A stretch of 44,395 nt of DNA from Commensalibacter papalotli (ex Servin-Garciduenas et al. 2014) (GCF_000527695.1 NZ_ATSX01000004.1:1-44395), one strand, 5' to 3'; positions 8,520 through 17,242 are shown, numbered from the stretch's first letter. Notes: a model not told the origin generated them from the letters alone. A program made the numbers and translations.

Positions 8520-9524
8520 ATGTTAAAAATTGCTGTTCTTGGTACAGGCCGTATCGGCCGTATGCATGTTGATAATATTGTTGCTCATCCCAAGGCAAAA
8601 CTTGCTGGCGTTTTCGATGTGAATAATGCAGTGGCACAAGAGGTTGCGGGAAATCATCATGCTAAACAGTTCTCCTCAGTAGAAGATGTTTTGAATGCTT
8701 CTGAAGTTGATGCCGTTTTGATTGCAACGTCTACAGCGACACATGCTGATTTAATTGAACAAGCTGTTGCTGCCAAAAAAGCTATTTTTTGTGAGAAACC
8801 AATTGATTTATCATTGGACAGAGTAAAGTCTTGTGAGCAAAAAATTAAAGGCACGAATATCCCTATTATGCTTGGCTTTGTCAGAAGATTTGATAAAGGA
8901 CACCGAGCTGTTAGAACATCTATTGAAGCAGGTGCAATTGGAGACTTACACCAAGTCATTATTACTTCACGTGATCCAGACATGGCACCTGATGCATATA
9001 TCGAAGTATCAGGAGGTATATTTCGTGACATGACCATTCATGATTTCGATATGGCACGTTTCATTTTGGGTGAAAATATTACAGAAGTCTCTGCAACAGG
9101 TTCACGCCTTGTCAATAACGCATTAATGGAACGCTGTAATGATTATGATACGGTCACTATTGTTCTAAAAACAGCCTCTGGAAAACAATGTATCATTAAC
9201 AATTCTCGTCGTGCTGTATATGGATACGATCAACGTGTAGAAGCTTTTGGATCAAAAGGTATGGCTATTTCAGAAAATCACCCTATGAATAATATGCGCT
9301 TATATGCAGAAAACTTTACAGATCAAAAACCAGCTTTAATGAATTTTTTTATTGATCGTTATGGTGAAGCATTTAACAATGAAATTAGCTCTTTTGTGGA
9401 TGCTGTTGAACAAGGAAAAAATCCAGAAGTAGGATTTGAAGATGGCAAACAAGCATTAATGTTAGCAGAAGCAGCTAGCCGTTCTATTCTTGAAAAACGT
9501 ATTATTCGTTTAGATGAAATTTAA
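8520..9524 (+). CDS. Inositol 2-dehydrogenase (proteobacterial IdhA/IolG type)
   Basis: This 334-residue Gfo/Idh/MocA oxidoreductase has VLGTGRIGRMH (Rossmann loop, 6-16), FCEKPIDLS with catalytic Lys K93, GFVRRFDKGH (119-128), SRDP, and the catalytic pair D170 and H174 in FRDMTIHDFDMAR. This profile is typical of rhizobial and other proteobacterial myo-inositol dehydrogenases. It would oxidise myo-inositol, or a stereoisomer, to the inosose with NAD. Unlike the Bacillus-type copy to its left, it keeps the catalytic Asp. It is transcribed alone on the plus strand and ends in a strong palindromic terminator shared with the convergent gene. Confidence 0.85.
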   Translation: MLKIAVLGTGRIGRMHVDNIVAHPKAKLAGVFDVNNAVAQEVAGNHHAKQFSSVEDVLNASEVDAVLIATSTATHADLIEQAVAAKKAIFCEKPIDLSLDRVKSCEQKIKGTNIPIMLGFVRRFDKGHRAVRTSIEAGAIGDLHQVIITSRDPDMAPDAYIEVSGGIFRDMTIHDFDMARFILGENITEVSATGSRLVNNALMERCNDYDTVTIVLKTASGKQCIINNSRRAVYGYDQRVEAFGSKGMAISENHPMNNMRLYAENFTDQKPALMNFFIDRYGEAFNNEISSFVDAVEQGKNPEVGFEDGKQALMLAEAASRSILEKRIIRLDEI

Positions 9525-9532
9525 GATATAAT

Positions 9533-9560
9533 AAAAGGTAAGTTATATAACTTACCTTTT
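9533..9560. terminator. Perfect palindromic bidirectional terminator
   Basis: AAAAGGTAAGTTA (9533-9545) and TAACTTACCTTTT (9548-9560) are exact complements around a TA centre. The left arm's A-run and the right arm's T-run give U-tracts in both directions. It lies between the convergent stops at 9524 and 9579. Confidence 0.85.
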
Positions 9561-9578
9561 TATTTTAGTTCATTTGAA

Positions 9579-10403
9579 CTAACTATTTAATGCACGAATA
9601 GATTCTATCGATTTTTTTAGTTGTTGTTCTAGTATTTCTTTGAACCCTTCACCTTTATTTGTATTAAATGGATCTGGGCCAGGGGCTGCAATTTCAAGAA
9701 TAATGGGGCCATAATATTGGATATTATTTAGAGCCATAATTTGTGCTTTAAAATCCGTATGGCCTTCGCCAATTGCTCCACGATTTGAATCTGCGGCATG
9801 ATATAAACCGATATATGTCCCAGCCTCCTGTAAAGCACCAGCTGGATTAGCCTCTTCTATATTCATATGATAAGCATCTGCTAGTAATCTTAAATTTTGA
9901 GCTTTTACTTTTTCTAAGAAATGGACTCCCTCTTTTAAAGTCTGAACTTGGTGACTTTCATAACGATTTAACACTTCAAAAACAATTTCGATATTTGCTT
10001 GTTGTGCCATATTACAAATTTGTTTTGTACTCTCTATTAAAAATTGATTTTCTTCTTCTTGTGTACTAATTGGCCTTATACGCTGTACTAACCCATGACA
10101 GGAAACCATTGGAGGATTAGGTTGTTGATCTATTTTTAATACCCAATCAATTAACTTTTTATAATAATCAACAGCTTTTTGGCGAATTGCAGAATCTGGA
10201 TTTGAAATATCCGCATCTCCAGGTGTAATAGAAAAAATCTCTAATCCTTTATCTGCGAAAACTTTACCTGCTTGTACAGGATTAATTGAATGTATATCTC
10301 CATGTAATTCCACTCCATTTAATCCAATTTTTTTCACACGTTGAGCTGTTTGTTCAATGGGTTCATTCCCAAAAATCCACGTGCAACATCCAATATGACG
10401 CAT
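9579..10403 (-). CDS. Sugar isomerase/epimerase TIM barrel (tagatose-3-epimerase/IolI-like)
   Basis: This 274-residue protein belongs to the xylose-isomerase-like TIM barrel family (AP endonuclease family 2 fold). The metal site is visible: Glu in FEVLNRYESH (about 141-150), Asp in LLADAYHMNIEE (about 173-184), His in YHAADSNRGAIGEGH and Glu in ILEIAAPG near 239. The pattern DxxHMNIEE plus HxxDSNRGxxGxGH is characteristic of ketose 3-epimerases. IolI, which interconverts 2-keto-myo-inositol and 1-keto-D-chiro-inositol, has the same fold. Given its place between an inositol dehydrogenase and the inositol transporter, an inosose isomerase role is the best inference. AGGAG lies just before the ATG, and a 7-bp inverted repeat lies immediately upstream of that. 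Confidence 0.75.
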   Translation of the reverse strand: MRHIGCCTWIFGNEPIEQTAQRVKKIGLNGVELHGDIHSINPVQAGKVFADKGLEIFSITPGDADISNPDSAIRQKAVDYYKKLIDWVLKIDQQPNPPMVSCHGLVQRIRPISTQEEENQFLIESTKQICNMAQQANIEIVFEVLNRYESHQVQTLKEGVHFLEKVKAQNLRLLADAYHMNIEEANPAGALQEAGTYIGLYHAADSNRGAIGEGHTDFKAQIMALNNIQYYGPIILEIAAPGPDPFNTNKGEGFKEILEQQLKKSIESIRALNS

Positions 10404-10415
10404 AGCAATCTCCTA

Positions 10416-10435
10416 TTGATAATTTTTTTTATCAA
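10416..10435 (-). promoter_or_regulatory. Inverted repeat next to the epimerase ribosome site
   Basis: TTGATAA (10416-10422) and TTATCAA (10429-10435) are exact complements with a 6-nt T spacer. It abuts the AGGAG ribosome site of the minus-strand gene starting at 10403, so it could be an operator or an mRNA hairpin controlling translation. Confidence 0.35.
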
Positions 10436-10466
10436 ATTGATTTCAAACCAATAATTTACGGATATG

Positions 10467-10506
10467 TTAACTTCTTAAGATTTAAAAATTAATCTTAAGA
10501 AGTTAA
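10467..10506 (-). terminator. Long hairpin after iolT
   Basis: TTAACTTCTTAAGATT (10467-10482) and AATCTTAAGAAGTTAA (10491-10506) form a perfect 16-bp stem with an 8-nt loop, 12 bp past the stop of the transporter gene. No strong T-tract follows on the minus strand, so it may reduce rather than abolish read-through into the epimerase gene. Confidence 0.6.
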
Positions 10507-10518
10507 TTCAAATAAAAT

Positions 10519-11988
10519 TTATAACACTTTGACAGTAGATGGATTGCATACTTGTTTTTTATTTTTACGATCTAACCAAATTTGTTGGATTTCTTCTAGA
10601 CTGCGTCCTTTTGTTTCTGGAACAAAGAATATAACAAAGAAGGTGCCTAGAACGCCCATTATCCCATAAATAATAAATGGAAAACCATGATTAAAAACTT
10701 CATTCAAAGAAGCATTCCCATCCATCATTTTGAAAGACCATGCAACTATTAAATTAATAGTCCATTCAAAAAACACTGCTAAACTCATTGCGCGCCCTTT
10801 GATCGCTGTTGGGAATAGTTCCGCAAGCAAAACCCAAGTAATTGGCCCCCATGAAATAGAAAAACTGGCACAGTAAAACAAAATCATAAAGACGGAAATC
10901 ATACTACTTAATTTAAAGATAAAGGTTGCTGCTAATCCTAACATTGCAATTGCTTGCAAAATGCTACCAATAATCAGCAATGGTTTTCTGCCAACTCTAT
11001 CAACTAATTTCATCGCAATTAAACAGAAAATAACAGTAACAATCCCAATGAAAATTGTTTGAAATAATGCGCCTCTTTCTCCAAAACCCATATTTTTAAA
11101 CATTTCTGGGGCATAATACATAACAGCATTAATTCCCACTAATTGTTGAAGGGCAGCAACCATAATCCCCACAAGAACTGCGGCAGTACCAAATTGAAAT
11201 AAAGATCCCAATTCAGTATTTTTATTCAAGCTTTCCTTGATGTCAGCGGCTGTTTTATGTGCTTCATTAGGATGAAAAATATTATGCAATACACTTAAAG
11301 CATCTTCATCACGGCTTTTTAACATTAACCAACGAGGCGTTTCAACAGCAGGAACTAATAATATTAAAAAGATAAAGGCTGGGATAATTTCAGAAGCAAG
11401 CATAATTCTCCAACCTGTTGTCATCAACCAATCATGATCACCAAGGCTAGCAATAAACCAATTCACAAAATAAACGCCTGCTTGACCACTCACAATCGCA
11501 ATTTGATAATAAATAATTAAACTACCTCGAATAGTCGCTGGTGCAATTTCGGAAATATACATTGGTGCCAATGTTGATGCAATTCCAACCCCGATACCAC
11601 AAATAATACGATAGAATATAAAAGAACATACAATAGCTACAGGGTCATGCAGAGGATATATAACTCCATATTCAGGCCATGCAGATCCTAATGCTGAAAT
11701 CACAAATAAAATAGCTGATATAAATAACCCTCTTTTGCGACCAACAAAATCAGCAACGAATCCACTAATAATACTACCAATCATGCACCCGACGAGTGCA
11801 CTTGCAATAACGAATCCAGAAATAAAATCTTCCCAATTATTTGAAAGATTTAATGGTTTTACTAATTGGTGATCAATAGATGCCACAGCACCAGAAATTA
11901 CAGAGGTATCATATCCAAATAATAACCCCCCTAATGCTGCAACCATAGTTGTTTTTGTAATAAAATTTCTTTTTGTTGAATCAGACAT
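10519..11988 (-). CDS. iolT: Sugar-porter MFS transporter, probable myo-inositol/H+ symporter
   Basis: This 489-residue integral membrane protein has the sugar-porter signatures: GGLLFGYDTSVISGA in helix 1 (16-30), a G-x-x-x-D-x-x-G-R-K/R loop between helices 2 and 3 (FVADFVGRKRG), VETPRWLM before the central loop (PESPRW variant), QQLVGINAVMYYAPE in helix 7, DRVGRKP, and PETKGRSLEEIQ at the C-terminus. Twelve hydrophobic segments can be counted. The family brings in sugars and polyols with protons. Its position, divergent from iolC, makes inositol the likely substrate. Its leader contains a terminator-like hairpin and AATATTC-type sites shared with iolC and the regulator gene. Confidence 0.85.
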   Translation of the reverse strand: MSDSTKRNFITKTTMVAALGGLLFGYDTSVISGAVASIDHQLVKPLNLSNNWEDFISGFVIASALVGCMIGSIISGFVADFVGRKRGLFISAILFVISALGSAWPEYGVIYPLHDPVAIVCSFIFYRIICGIGVGIASTLAPMYISEIAPATIRGSLIIYYQIAIVSGQAGVYFVNWFIASLGDHDWLMTTGWRIMLASEIIPAFIFLILLVPAVETPRWLMLKSRDEDALSVLHNIFHPNEAHKTAADIKESLNKNTELGSLFQFGTAAVLVGIMVAALQQLVGINAVMYYAPEMFKNMGFGERGALFQTIFIGIVTVIFCLIAMKLVDRVGRKPLLIIGSILQAIAMLGLAATFIFKLSSMISVFMILFYCASFSISWGPITWVLLAELFPTAIKGRAMSLAVFFEWTINLIVAWSFKMMDGNASLNEVFNHGFPFIIYGIMGVLGTFFVIFFVPETKGRSLEEIQQIWLDRKNKKQVCNPSTVKVL

Positions 11989-12008
11989 AGATCTTTACTC
12001 TTTCATCT

Positions 12009-12042
12009 AGAAATATTCTTCAAAATCTTAAAAGAATATTCT
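12009..12042. promoter_or_regulatory. Paired AGAA(A)TATTCT palindromes, candidate RpiR operators
   Basis: AGAAATATTCT (12009-12019) and AGAATATTCT (12033-12042, perfectly palindromic) lie 20-55 bp before iolT, with starts 24 bp apart, or roughly two helical turns. Related sequences occur at 12277-12285 before iolC and 19393-19405 before the RpiR gene. In an AT-rich genome AATATT is common, so this is suggestive only. Confidence 0.35.
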
Positions 12043-12055
12043 TAACCCTGATAAA

Positions 12056-12074
12056 AAGGTCATTTATTGACCTT
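12056..12074 (-). terminator. Terminator-like hairpin in the iolT leader
   Basis: On the minus strand AAGGTCA, loop ATAAA and TGACCTT form a perfect 7-bp stem that runs into TTTAT, giving five T in a row at the stem end. It lies about 68 nt before the iolT start. No minus-strand gene lies upstream within the intergenic region, so it would act as an attenuator or as an operator rather than as an ordinary gene terminator. Confidence 0.45.
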
Positions 12075-12302
12075 AACCAAAAAGCAATTTGCAACCTTAT
12101 TGAAGCTTATCTTTACCTAAAATAATTTCAAACTATGAAGAAAACCGCACCTACATTAACGTGATTATAGAAAAAATTTTCTACAAATCGCAATATATTG
12201 TAAGTATTATATAAAATTTGAATTTTCTTAATAAACTTATTGTGTATTCATCATCAAGTTTATAACTTTTTGAAAAAAATATTCTAAATGTTTAAACAAA
12301 TT

Positions 12303-12430
12303 CCCAGTTTTATAACATTTTTTCTCGGCAATGAGCCTTTAATAACATTTTCTTGAACATAAAAGTGCACCTATTTTAAATTCGGATTACCATCACAAGG
12401 CTGTGAAAACTGGGTGTTCACACCTTTTTT
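12303..12430 (+). promoter_or_regulatory. Structured iolC leader with possible alternative hairpins
   Basis: The 3' part holds GGTG-TTCA-CACC (12413-12424) followed by six T (12425-12430), an intrinsic-terminator shape. Two other pairings would compete with it: TGTGAA (12402-12407) with TTCACA (12417-12422), and the longer-range CCCAGTTTT (12303-12311) with AAAACTGGG (12406-12414). A further hairpin TCACA-AGGC-TGTGA lies at 12393-12406. ATAACATTT is repeated at 12312 and 12342, exactly 30 nt apart. The element ends about 97 nt before the iolC start, with only a divergent gene upstream, so a role in transcription attenuation is plausible. Confidence 0.4.
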
Positions 12431-12526
12431 AGTATCTTAATGTATCTACATATCGTAATTTTAAAATTAATTTTCTATATTTTGTCAAATTTAGAATTTT
12501 TTTGTTATTATCGTTGGAGTATAATG

Positions 12527-14431
12527 ATGACCTATGGCGAACTGGATATTATTACTATAGGAAGATCTTCGATTGATCTTTATTCTCAACAAATTGGCTG
12601 TCGTTTAGAAGATACTTCATCTTTTAATAAAGCAGTTGGCGGATGCCCAGCAAATATTGCCATTGGAACAGCACGTCTGGGGCTTAAATCTGGTGTCATT
12701 ACACGTGTAGGGAATGATCATTTTGGACATTTTATTATCGAACAAATGCAGCGTGAAGGCGTCGATACAAAAGGTATTTATCAAGATCCTGAACGACTAA
12801 CAGCCTTGGCAATTCTGGGTATCAGGGATTCGGAACAATTTCCATTGTTGTTTTACAGAACAGATTGTGCGGATGCAGCATTATCAGAAGATAATATTCA
12901 TGACGATTTTATAAAAAGAGCCAAAGCGATTGTTGTGACGGGAACGCACTTTTCCAAAGAAAACAGTGCAAAAGCACAACGTAAAGCCATGAAATTAATC
13001 CATGCTCATGGGGGGAAAGTGGTCATTGATATTGATTACCGACCTAATCTATGGGGTGTTGCCTCTATCGGTGATGGTGAAGCACGTTATGTACGTTCAA
13101 AAGAAGTAACAGAAAAATTATTATCCATTATCCCTGAATGCGACCTGATTGTTGGCACAGAAGAGGAATTGCATATTGCCAGCGGTCATGAAGATACCAT
13201 CGAAGCCATTCAGCATATTCGCAAGATTGCTCCAAAGGCAACCATTGTCTGTAAACGTGGTCCCATAGGATGTGTTGTTTTTGATGGCAATATTCCTCAA
13301 TCTTTGGATCAAGGAATCAAAGGAAAAGGTTTCAAAGTCACCGTTTGTAATACACTTGGGGCTGGCGATGCGTTTATGTCTGGTTTCTTAAGAGGCTGGT
13401 TAAAAAATGAACCGATTGACGTTTGTTGTACCTATGCGAATGCGTGCGGAGCGTTTGCCGTTTCTCGTTTACTTTGCTCTCCAGAATATCCAACCTTTGT
13501 TGAATTAACCCATTTCTTAGATCAAAATAGTCATAATCATTCTATTCAACATGACCAAACATTGACCCATTTGCATCAAGCAACCACCCGTCCTACTCAA
13601 GCAACGCCAATCATGGCATTGGCATGTGATCACCGTTTACAATTAGAAGAAATGGTTGATGAATATGGTGTTTCTCGTGACAAGATCAGTGAATTTAAGA
13701 TCCTAACCATTAAAGCCGCCGCATTGGTTGCCAAAGGCAGACCTGGATTTGGAACTTTTATGGATGGTCGCTATGGTCAAGAAGCATTATTTTTAGCATC
13801 CCATGAAAATCTATGGATTTCTCGTCCCATTGAATATCCTGGCTCTCGCCCCCTTGATTTTGATGGGAAAGGCAGCCTAGGCGCACAATTATTATCATGG
13901 CCAGCACAACATACCGTTAAATGTCTGTGTTTTTATCATCCAGATGATCCTATTGAGTTAAAAAATAAACAATTAAGAGAACTTGAACGAGCTTATGATG
14001 CGTGTCAGCGTTTACAGCGTGAGTTGTTAATTGAAATTATTGCAGGCAAAAATGGTCCCTTAGACAGCCAAACCATCGCAACAGCTTTACAACAACTCTA
14101 TGACGCAGGGCTTAAACCAGCATGGTGGAAATTAGAACCTCAACAAGATCAAGCGGCATGGAAATCCATTAATAACGTTATTAAACAAAATGACCCTTTA
14201 TGTCGTGGTGTTGTGGTTCTTGGGCTGGATGCACCTCTTGAAACCATTACACAAGCTTTCCAAGCAGCCGCGCAAATACCTTATGTCAAAGGGTTTGCCG
14301 TGGGTCGTACAATTTTTGGAGAGCCTGCACGTCAATGGTTTACAAAACAAATTAATGATGATGAAGCTATTCAAAAAATGGCGGATACTTTCCAACAGCT
14401 CGTTGATGCTTGGCTAAAAGCAGCACAATAA
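12527..14431 (+). CDS. iolC: 5-dehydro-2-deoxygluconokinase fused to DUF2090 aldolase-like domain
   Basis: The N-terminal part (about 1-330) is a PfkB-type kinase: AVGGCPANIAIGTARLG near the start and NTLGAGDAFMSGFLRGW with the catalytic Asp near 290. The C-terminal part (about 350-635) is DUF2090, starting IMALACDHRLQLEEM and containing KPAWWKLEP and VKGFAVGRTIFGEPA. IolC phosphorylates 2-deoxy-5-keto-gluconate. The DUF2090 domain has a class-I-aldolase-like barrel and is generally taken as the enzyme that splits the product, replacing IolJ. The open frame extends back to 12440, but GGAG at 12516-12519 fits ATG 12527 (7-nt spacing) or ATG 12524 (4 nt), and the upstream residues are unrelated to the family. 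It is the first gene of iolCDEB. Confidence 0.92.
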   Translation: MTYGELDIITIGRSSIDLYSQQIGCRLEDTSSFNKAVGGCPANIAIGTARLGLKSGVITRVGNDHFGHFIIEQMQREGVDTKGIYQDPERLTALAILGIRDSEQFPLLFYRTDCADAALSEDNIHDDFIKRAKAIVVTGTHFSKENSAKAQRKAMKLIHAHGGKVVIDIDYRPNLWGVASIGDGEARYVRSKEVTEKLLSIIPECDLIVGTEEELHIASGHEDTIEAIQHIRKIAPKATIVCKRGPIGCVVFDGNIPQSLDQGIKGKGFKVTVCNTLGAGDAFMSGFLRGWLKNEPIDVCCTYANACGAFAVSRLLCSPEYPTFVELTHFLDQNSHNHSIQHDQTLTHLHQATTRPTQATPIMALACDHRLQLEEMVDEYGVSRDKISEFKILTIKAAALVAKGRPGFGTFMDGRYGQEALFLASHENLWISRPIEYPGSRPLDFDGKGSLGAQLLSWPAQHTVKCLCFYHPDDPIELKNKQLRELERAYDACQRLQRELLIEIIAGKNGPLDSQTIATALQQLYDAGLKPAWWKLEPQQDQAAWKSINNVIKQNDPLCRGVVVLGLDAPLETITQAFQAAAQIPYVKGFAVGRTIFGEPARQWFTKQINDDEAIQKMADTFQQLVDAWLKAAQ

Positions 14432-14461
14432 TATTCCCCAGACAGGTTAAGGAGAAAAATA

Positions 14462-16321
14462 ATGAAAACAATACGTCTTACGATGTCTCAAGCTTTGGTT
14501 AAAGCAATGATGGCACAAAAAATCAGGCTAGATGATGGTAGTGTTCAACCTTTTTTTGCGGGAATGTGGGCAATCTTTGGCCATGGAAATGTTGCTGGTC
14601 TTGGTGAGGCATTACACGAAGTTAAAGATCAATTTCCAACGTATAGAGGTCAAAATGAACAAGGAATGGCACACACAGCAATCGCTTTTGCCAAAGGAAA
14701 GCGCAGAAGACAAATAATGGCTTGCACAGCGTCCATTGGACCAGGTTCGTTAAATATGATTACAGCGGCTGGGGTAGCGCATGCTAATCGTTTACCTATT
14801 CTATTATTACCCAGCGATGTTTTTGCGACACGCCTTCCAGATCCAGTATTACAACAACTTGAAGATTTTGGAGATGGTACTGTTTCCGTGAATGATAGTT
14901 TCAAACCTGTTTCAAGATATTTCGACCGCATTATACGACCAGAGCAAATTGTGCCTGCATTCCAACGTGCAATGACCGTTTTAACTGATCCAGCAGAATG
15001 CGGACCGGTCACGCTTTCTTTGTGCCAAGACGTACAAACTATGGCATGGGATTTCCCAGAAACATTCTTTGAAGAAAAAATTCATTATATTCGTCGTCTT
15101 CACCCTGATCCAAGTGAGTTGGAAACCGCTAAAGAGATTTTATTAAAAGCGAAAAAACCTTTGATCATTATAGGGGGCGGCGTTGCTTATTCTGGTGCGG
15201 AAGAACTTATTGAAGATTTCTGTCATAAACATGGTATTCCTGCTGGTGAAACCAATGCTGGCAAATCCGCAATTCCAGATCAATCTCCTTTAAACATGGG
15301 AGGAATAGGCGTATCAGGAACCGCTGCTGCGAATGCACTGGCAAATGAAGCGGATGTTATCCTTGCGATTGGCAGCAGATTGCAAGATTTTACAACGGGA
15401 TCATGGGCCGTATTTAACAATAAGAATTTAAAAATTATTGGGCTTAATATTCAACCGTTTGATGGCACAAAACATAATTCTTATCCACTGATTGGGGATG
15501 CCAAAGCAATTTTGGAATTATTAAGTAAACAAATTAGCGATTATAAAGCTGACCAATCTTGGACCAAAAAAGCCAAAAAATTAAAAGCTGATTGGTATAA
15601 AACAGCGGATAAATATATGGCAATTCCTGCCCCAACAACCGAGAAATTGCCAAGTGATGCCCAAGTCATCGGAGCCGTCATGCGCTCTATTCCTGATAAC
15701 AGTATTGTTGTCTGCGCTGCAGGCGGTTTGCCTGGGGAATTACAAAAATTATGGCGTGCCAAACAAAGCGGGGGATATCACATGGAATATGGATTTTCTT
15801 GCATGGGATATGAAGTGGCTGGTGGTATTGGAGCAAAAATGGCAGAACCTGATCGCAACGTTGTTGTGATGGTGGGCGATGGTTCTTATCTGATGCTGAA
15901 CTCTGAAATTGTTTCTTCTGTGATGCTTGGGGTTAAAATAACGATCGTTTTGCTTGATAATCTTGGTTACGGATGTATCAATCGTTTACAACAAGTTTGT
16001 GGTGGTAAACAATTCAATAACATGCTTGTCGATACCCATCATAAAGAATTACCCAATATTGATTTTGTCCAACATGCCAGAGGGTTAGGGGCTATCAGTG
16101 AAAAAGTTTCTTCTGTTCAAGAATTACAAGATTCATTGAAAAAATCAGAACAGAATGATCGCACCACAGTCATCGTCATTGATACTGAAGCCGTCAGCAT
16201 TACCGAAGAATGCGGCTATTGGTGGGATGTTGCTGTGCCAGAAGTTTCAAAGCAAAAAACAGTCAATGAAGCTTATGATGCCTATCTAAATTATAAAAAA
16301 TCCCAAAGACTTTGGAACTAA
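14462..16321 (+). CDS. iolD: 3D-(3,5/4)-trihydroxycyclohexane-1,2-dione hydrolase
   Basis: This 619-residue thiamine-diphosphate enzyme opens the inositol-derived ring (THcHDO) to 5-deoxyglucuronate. Family hallmarks are GMWAIFGHGNVAGLGEAL near residue 36, the catalytic-Glu region RGQNEQGMAHTAIAFAKG (about 60-77), TASIGPGSLNMITAAG, the central domain IIGGGVAYSGAEELI, and the cofactor motif VGDGSYLMLNSEI running to NLGYGCINRLQ (about 472-505). Its length is that of typical IolD. AAGGAG lies about 8 nt before the ATG, and the gene follows iolC by 30 bp. I see nothing unusual. Confidence 0.95.
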   Translation: MKTIRLTMSQALVKAMMAQKIRLDDGSVQPFFAGMWAIFGHGNVAGLGEALHEVKDQFPTYRGQNEQGMAHTAIAFAKGKRRRQIMACTASIGPGSLNMITAAGVAHANRLPILLLPSDVFATRLPDPVLQQLEDFGDGTVSVNDSFKPVSRYFDRIIRPEQIVPAFQRAMTVLTDPAECGPVTLSLCQDVQTMAWDFPETFFEEKIHYIRRLHPDPSELETAKEILLKAKKPLIIIGGGVAYSGAEELIEDFCHKHGIPAGETNAGKSAIPDQSPLNMGGIGVSGTAAANALANEADVILAIGSRLQDFTTGSWAVFNNKNLKIIGLNIQPFDGTKHNSYPLIGDAKAILELLSKQISDYKADQSWTKKAKKLKADWYKTADKYMAIPAPTTEKLPSDAQVIGAVMRSIPDNSIVVCAAGGLPGELQKLWRAKQSGGYHMEYGFSCMGYEVAGGIGAKMAEPDRNVVVMVGDGSYLMLNSEIVSSVMLGVKITIVLLDNLGYGCINRLQQVCGGKQFNNMLVDTHHKELPNIDFVQHARGLGAISEKVSSVQELQDSLKKSEQNDRTTVIVIDTEAVSITEECGYWWDVAVPEVSKQKTVNEAYDAYLNYKKSQRLWN

Positions 16322-16344
16322 AAGTTAAACAAGGAACAAATAAA

Positions 16345-17232
16345 ATGACAATTCGTATTGGTGCGCACGCAATTTGCTGGTCTAATGATGATATGCCTGA
16401 ACTAGGTGGTGATATTCCTTTGGATACTTGCCTTTCTGAAGCCAGCCAAATTGGTTTGGAAGGTATGGAAATGGGAAATAAATTTCCAAAAGAAGCCAAA
16501 CCCTTAAAACAAACTTTGGGAAAATATAATCTAGATCTGACCAGTTGGTGGTTTTCAGGCGCTTTGTTATTACGTTCCGCCAAAGAAGAATTTGCAGCCA
16601 TGCGTTCTCAGCTTGATTTATTAAAAGCAATGGGATGTGATGTTGTGGTTTATGCTGAAACAGCAAATACCATCCAAGGTCGTCGTGATATTGGACTAGC
16701 ACATCGCCCAATTATGGAAAAATCTTGTTGGCAAGGTTATTTTGAAAAACTCAATGAACTTTCACAATTAACGTTAGATTATGGAGTTAAATTATCTTTT
16801 CACCATCATATGGGAACGATTATCCAATCTGAAGAAGATATTGATCGTTTGATGAATTCTACGAACAAAGAAGTATATCTTTTACTTGATACCGGTCATG
16901 CAACATGGGGCGGGGCGGATCCTATTCGTTTAGCTAAAGATTATGCAGAACGTGTGGCTCATATTCATACCAAAGACGTTCGTGAAGATGTAATGAAAAA
17001 AGCTAATGCTGAAAATTGGCCATTCTTAGACGGTGTTTTACAAGGTGTCTTTACCGTTCCTGGCGATGGCAGTGTTGATTATGTTGAATTCTTCAAACCG
17101 TTTCAAAATTACTCTGGTTGGATTGTGATTGAAGCAGAGCAAGACCCTGTTAAAGCCAATCCGTTTCAATATGTAACCAAAGGATATAATCATCTTATTA
17201 CGTCATTAAATCAAGCTGGTATCAAGAAATAA
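16345..17232 (+). CDS. iolE: Myo-inosose-2 dehydratase
   Basis: This 295-residue protein is an IolE-type TIM barrel that dehydrates 2-keto-myo-inositol to the trihydroxycyclohexanedione used by IolD. Signatures are ICWSNDDMPELGGD (9-22), GMEMGNKFP (38-46), HHHMGTIIQSEEDIDRLM (about 152-169), LLDTGHATWGGADP (about 180-193) and HIHTKDVRE (about 207-215), which supply the metal ligands. The frame opens earlier, at 16312, overlapping the end of iolD, but AAGGA at 16331-16335 fits ATG 16345, and residues match the family from there. It sits between iolD and iolB. Confidence 0.94.
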   Translation: MTIRIGAHAICWSNDDMPELGGDIPLDTCLSEASQIGLEGMEMGNKFPKEAKPLKQTLGKYNLDLTSWWFSGALLLRSAKEEFAAMRSQLDLLKAMGCDVVVYAETANTIQGRRDIGLAHRPIMEKSCWQGYFEKLNELSQLTLDYGVKLSFHHHMGTIIQSEEDIDRLMNSTNKEVYLLLDTGHATWGGADPIRLAKDYAERVAHIHTKDVREDVMKKANAENWPFLDGVLQGVFTVPGDGSVDYVEFFKPFQNYSGWIVIEAEQDPVKANPFQYVTKGYNHLITSLNQAGIKK

Positions 17233-17242
17233 GGAGCTTCTG

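Larger units (their letters stand above)
11989..12526. promoter_or_regulatory. Divergent iolT / iolCDEB control region
   Basis: About 535 bp between divergent ORFs, without a gene of its own. It contains AATATTC-type palindromes at 12009-12019, 12033-12042 and 12277-12285, an inverted repeat TAGAAAA-N2-TTTTCTA at 12168-12183, and terminator-like hairpins in the leaders of both operons (listed separately). The hexamers TTGAAA (12270-12275) and TAAACA (12293-12298), spaced 17 bp, are a weak promoter candidate for iolC and would straddle the third AATATTC site. Confidence 0.55.

Noticed and set aside
12440-12523. Upstream extension of iolC by 28-29 codons
   Set aside because: No ribosome site at 12440, while GGAG fits ATG 12524/12527, and the extra residues do not resemble the kinase family.
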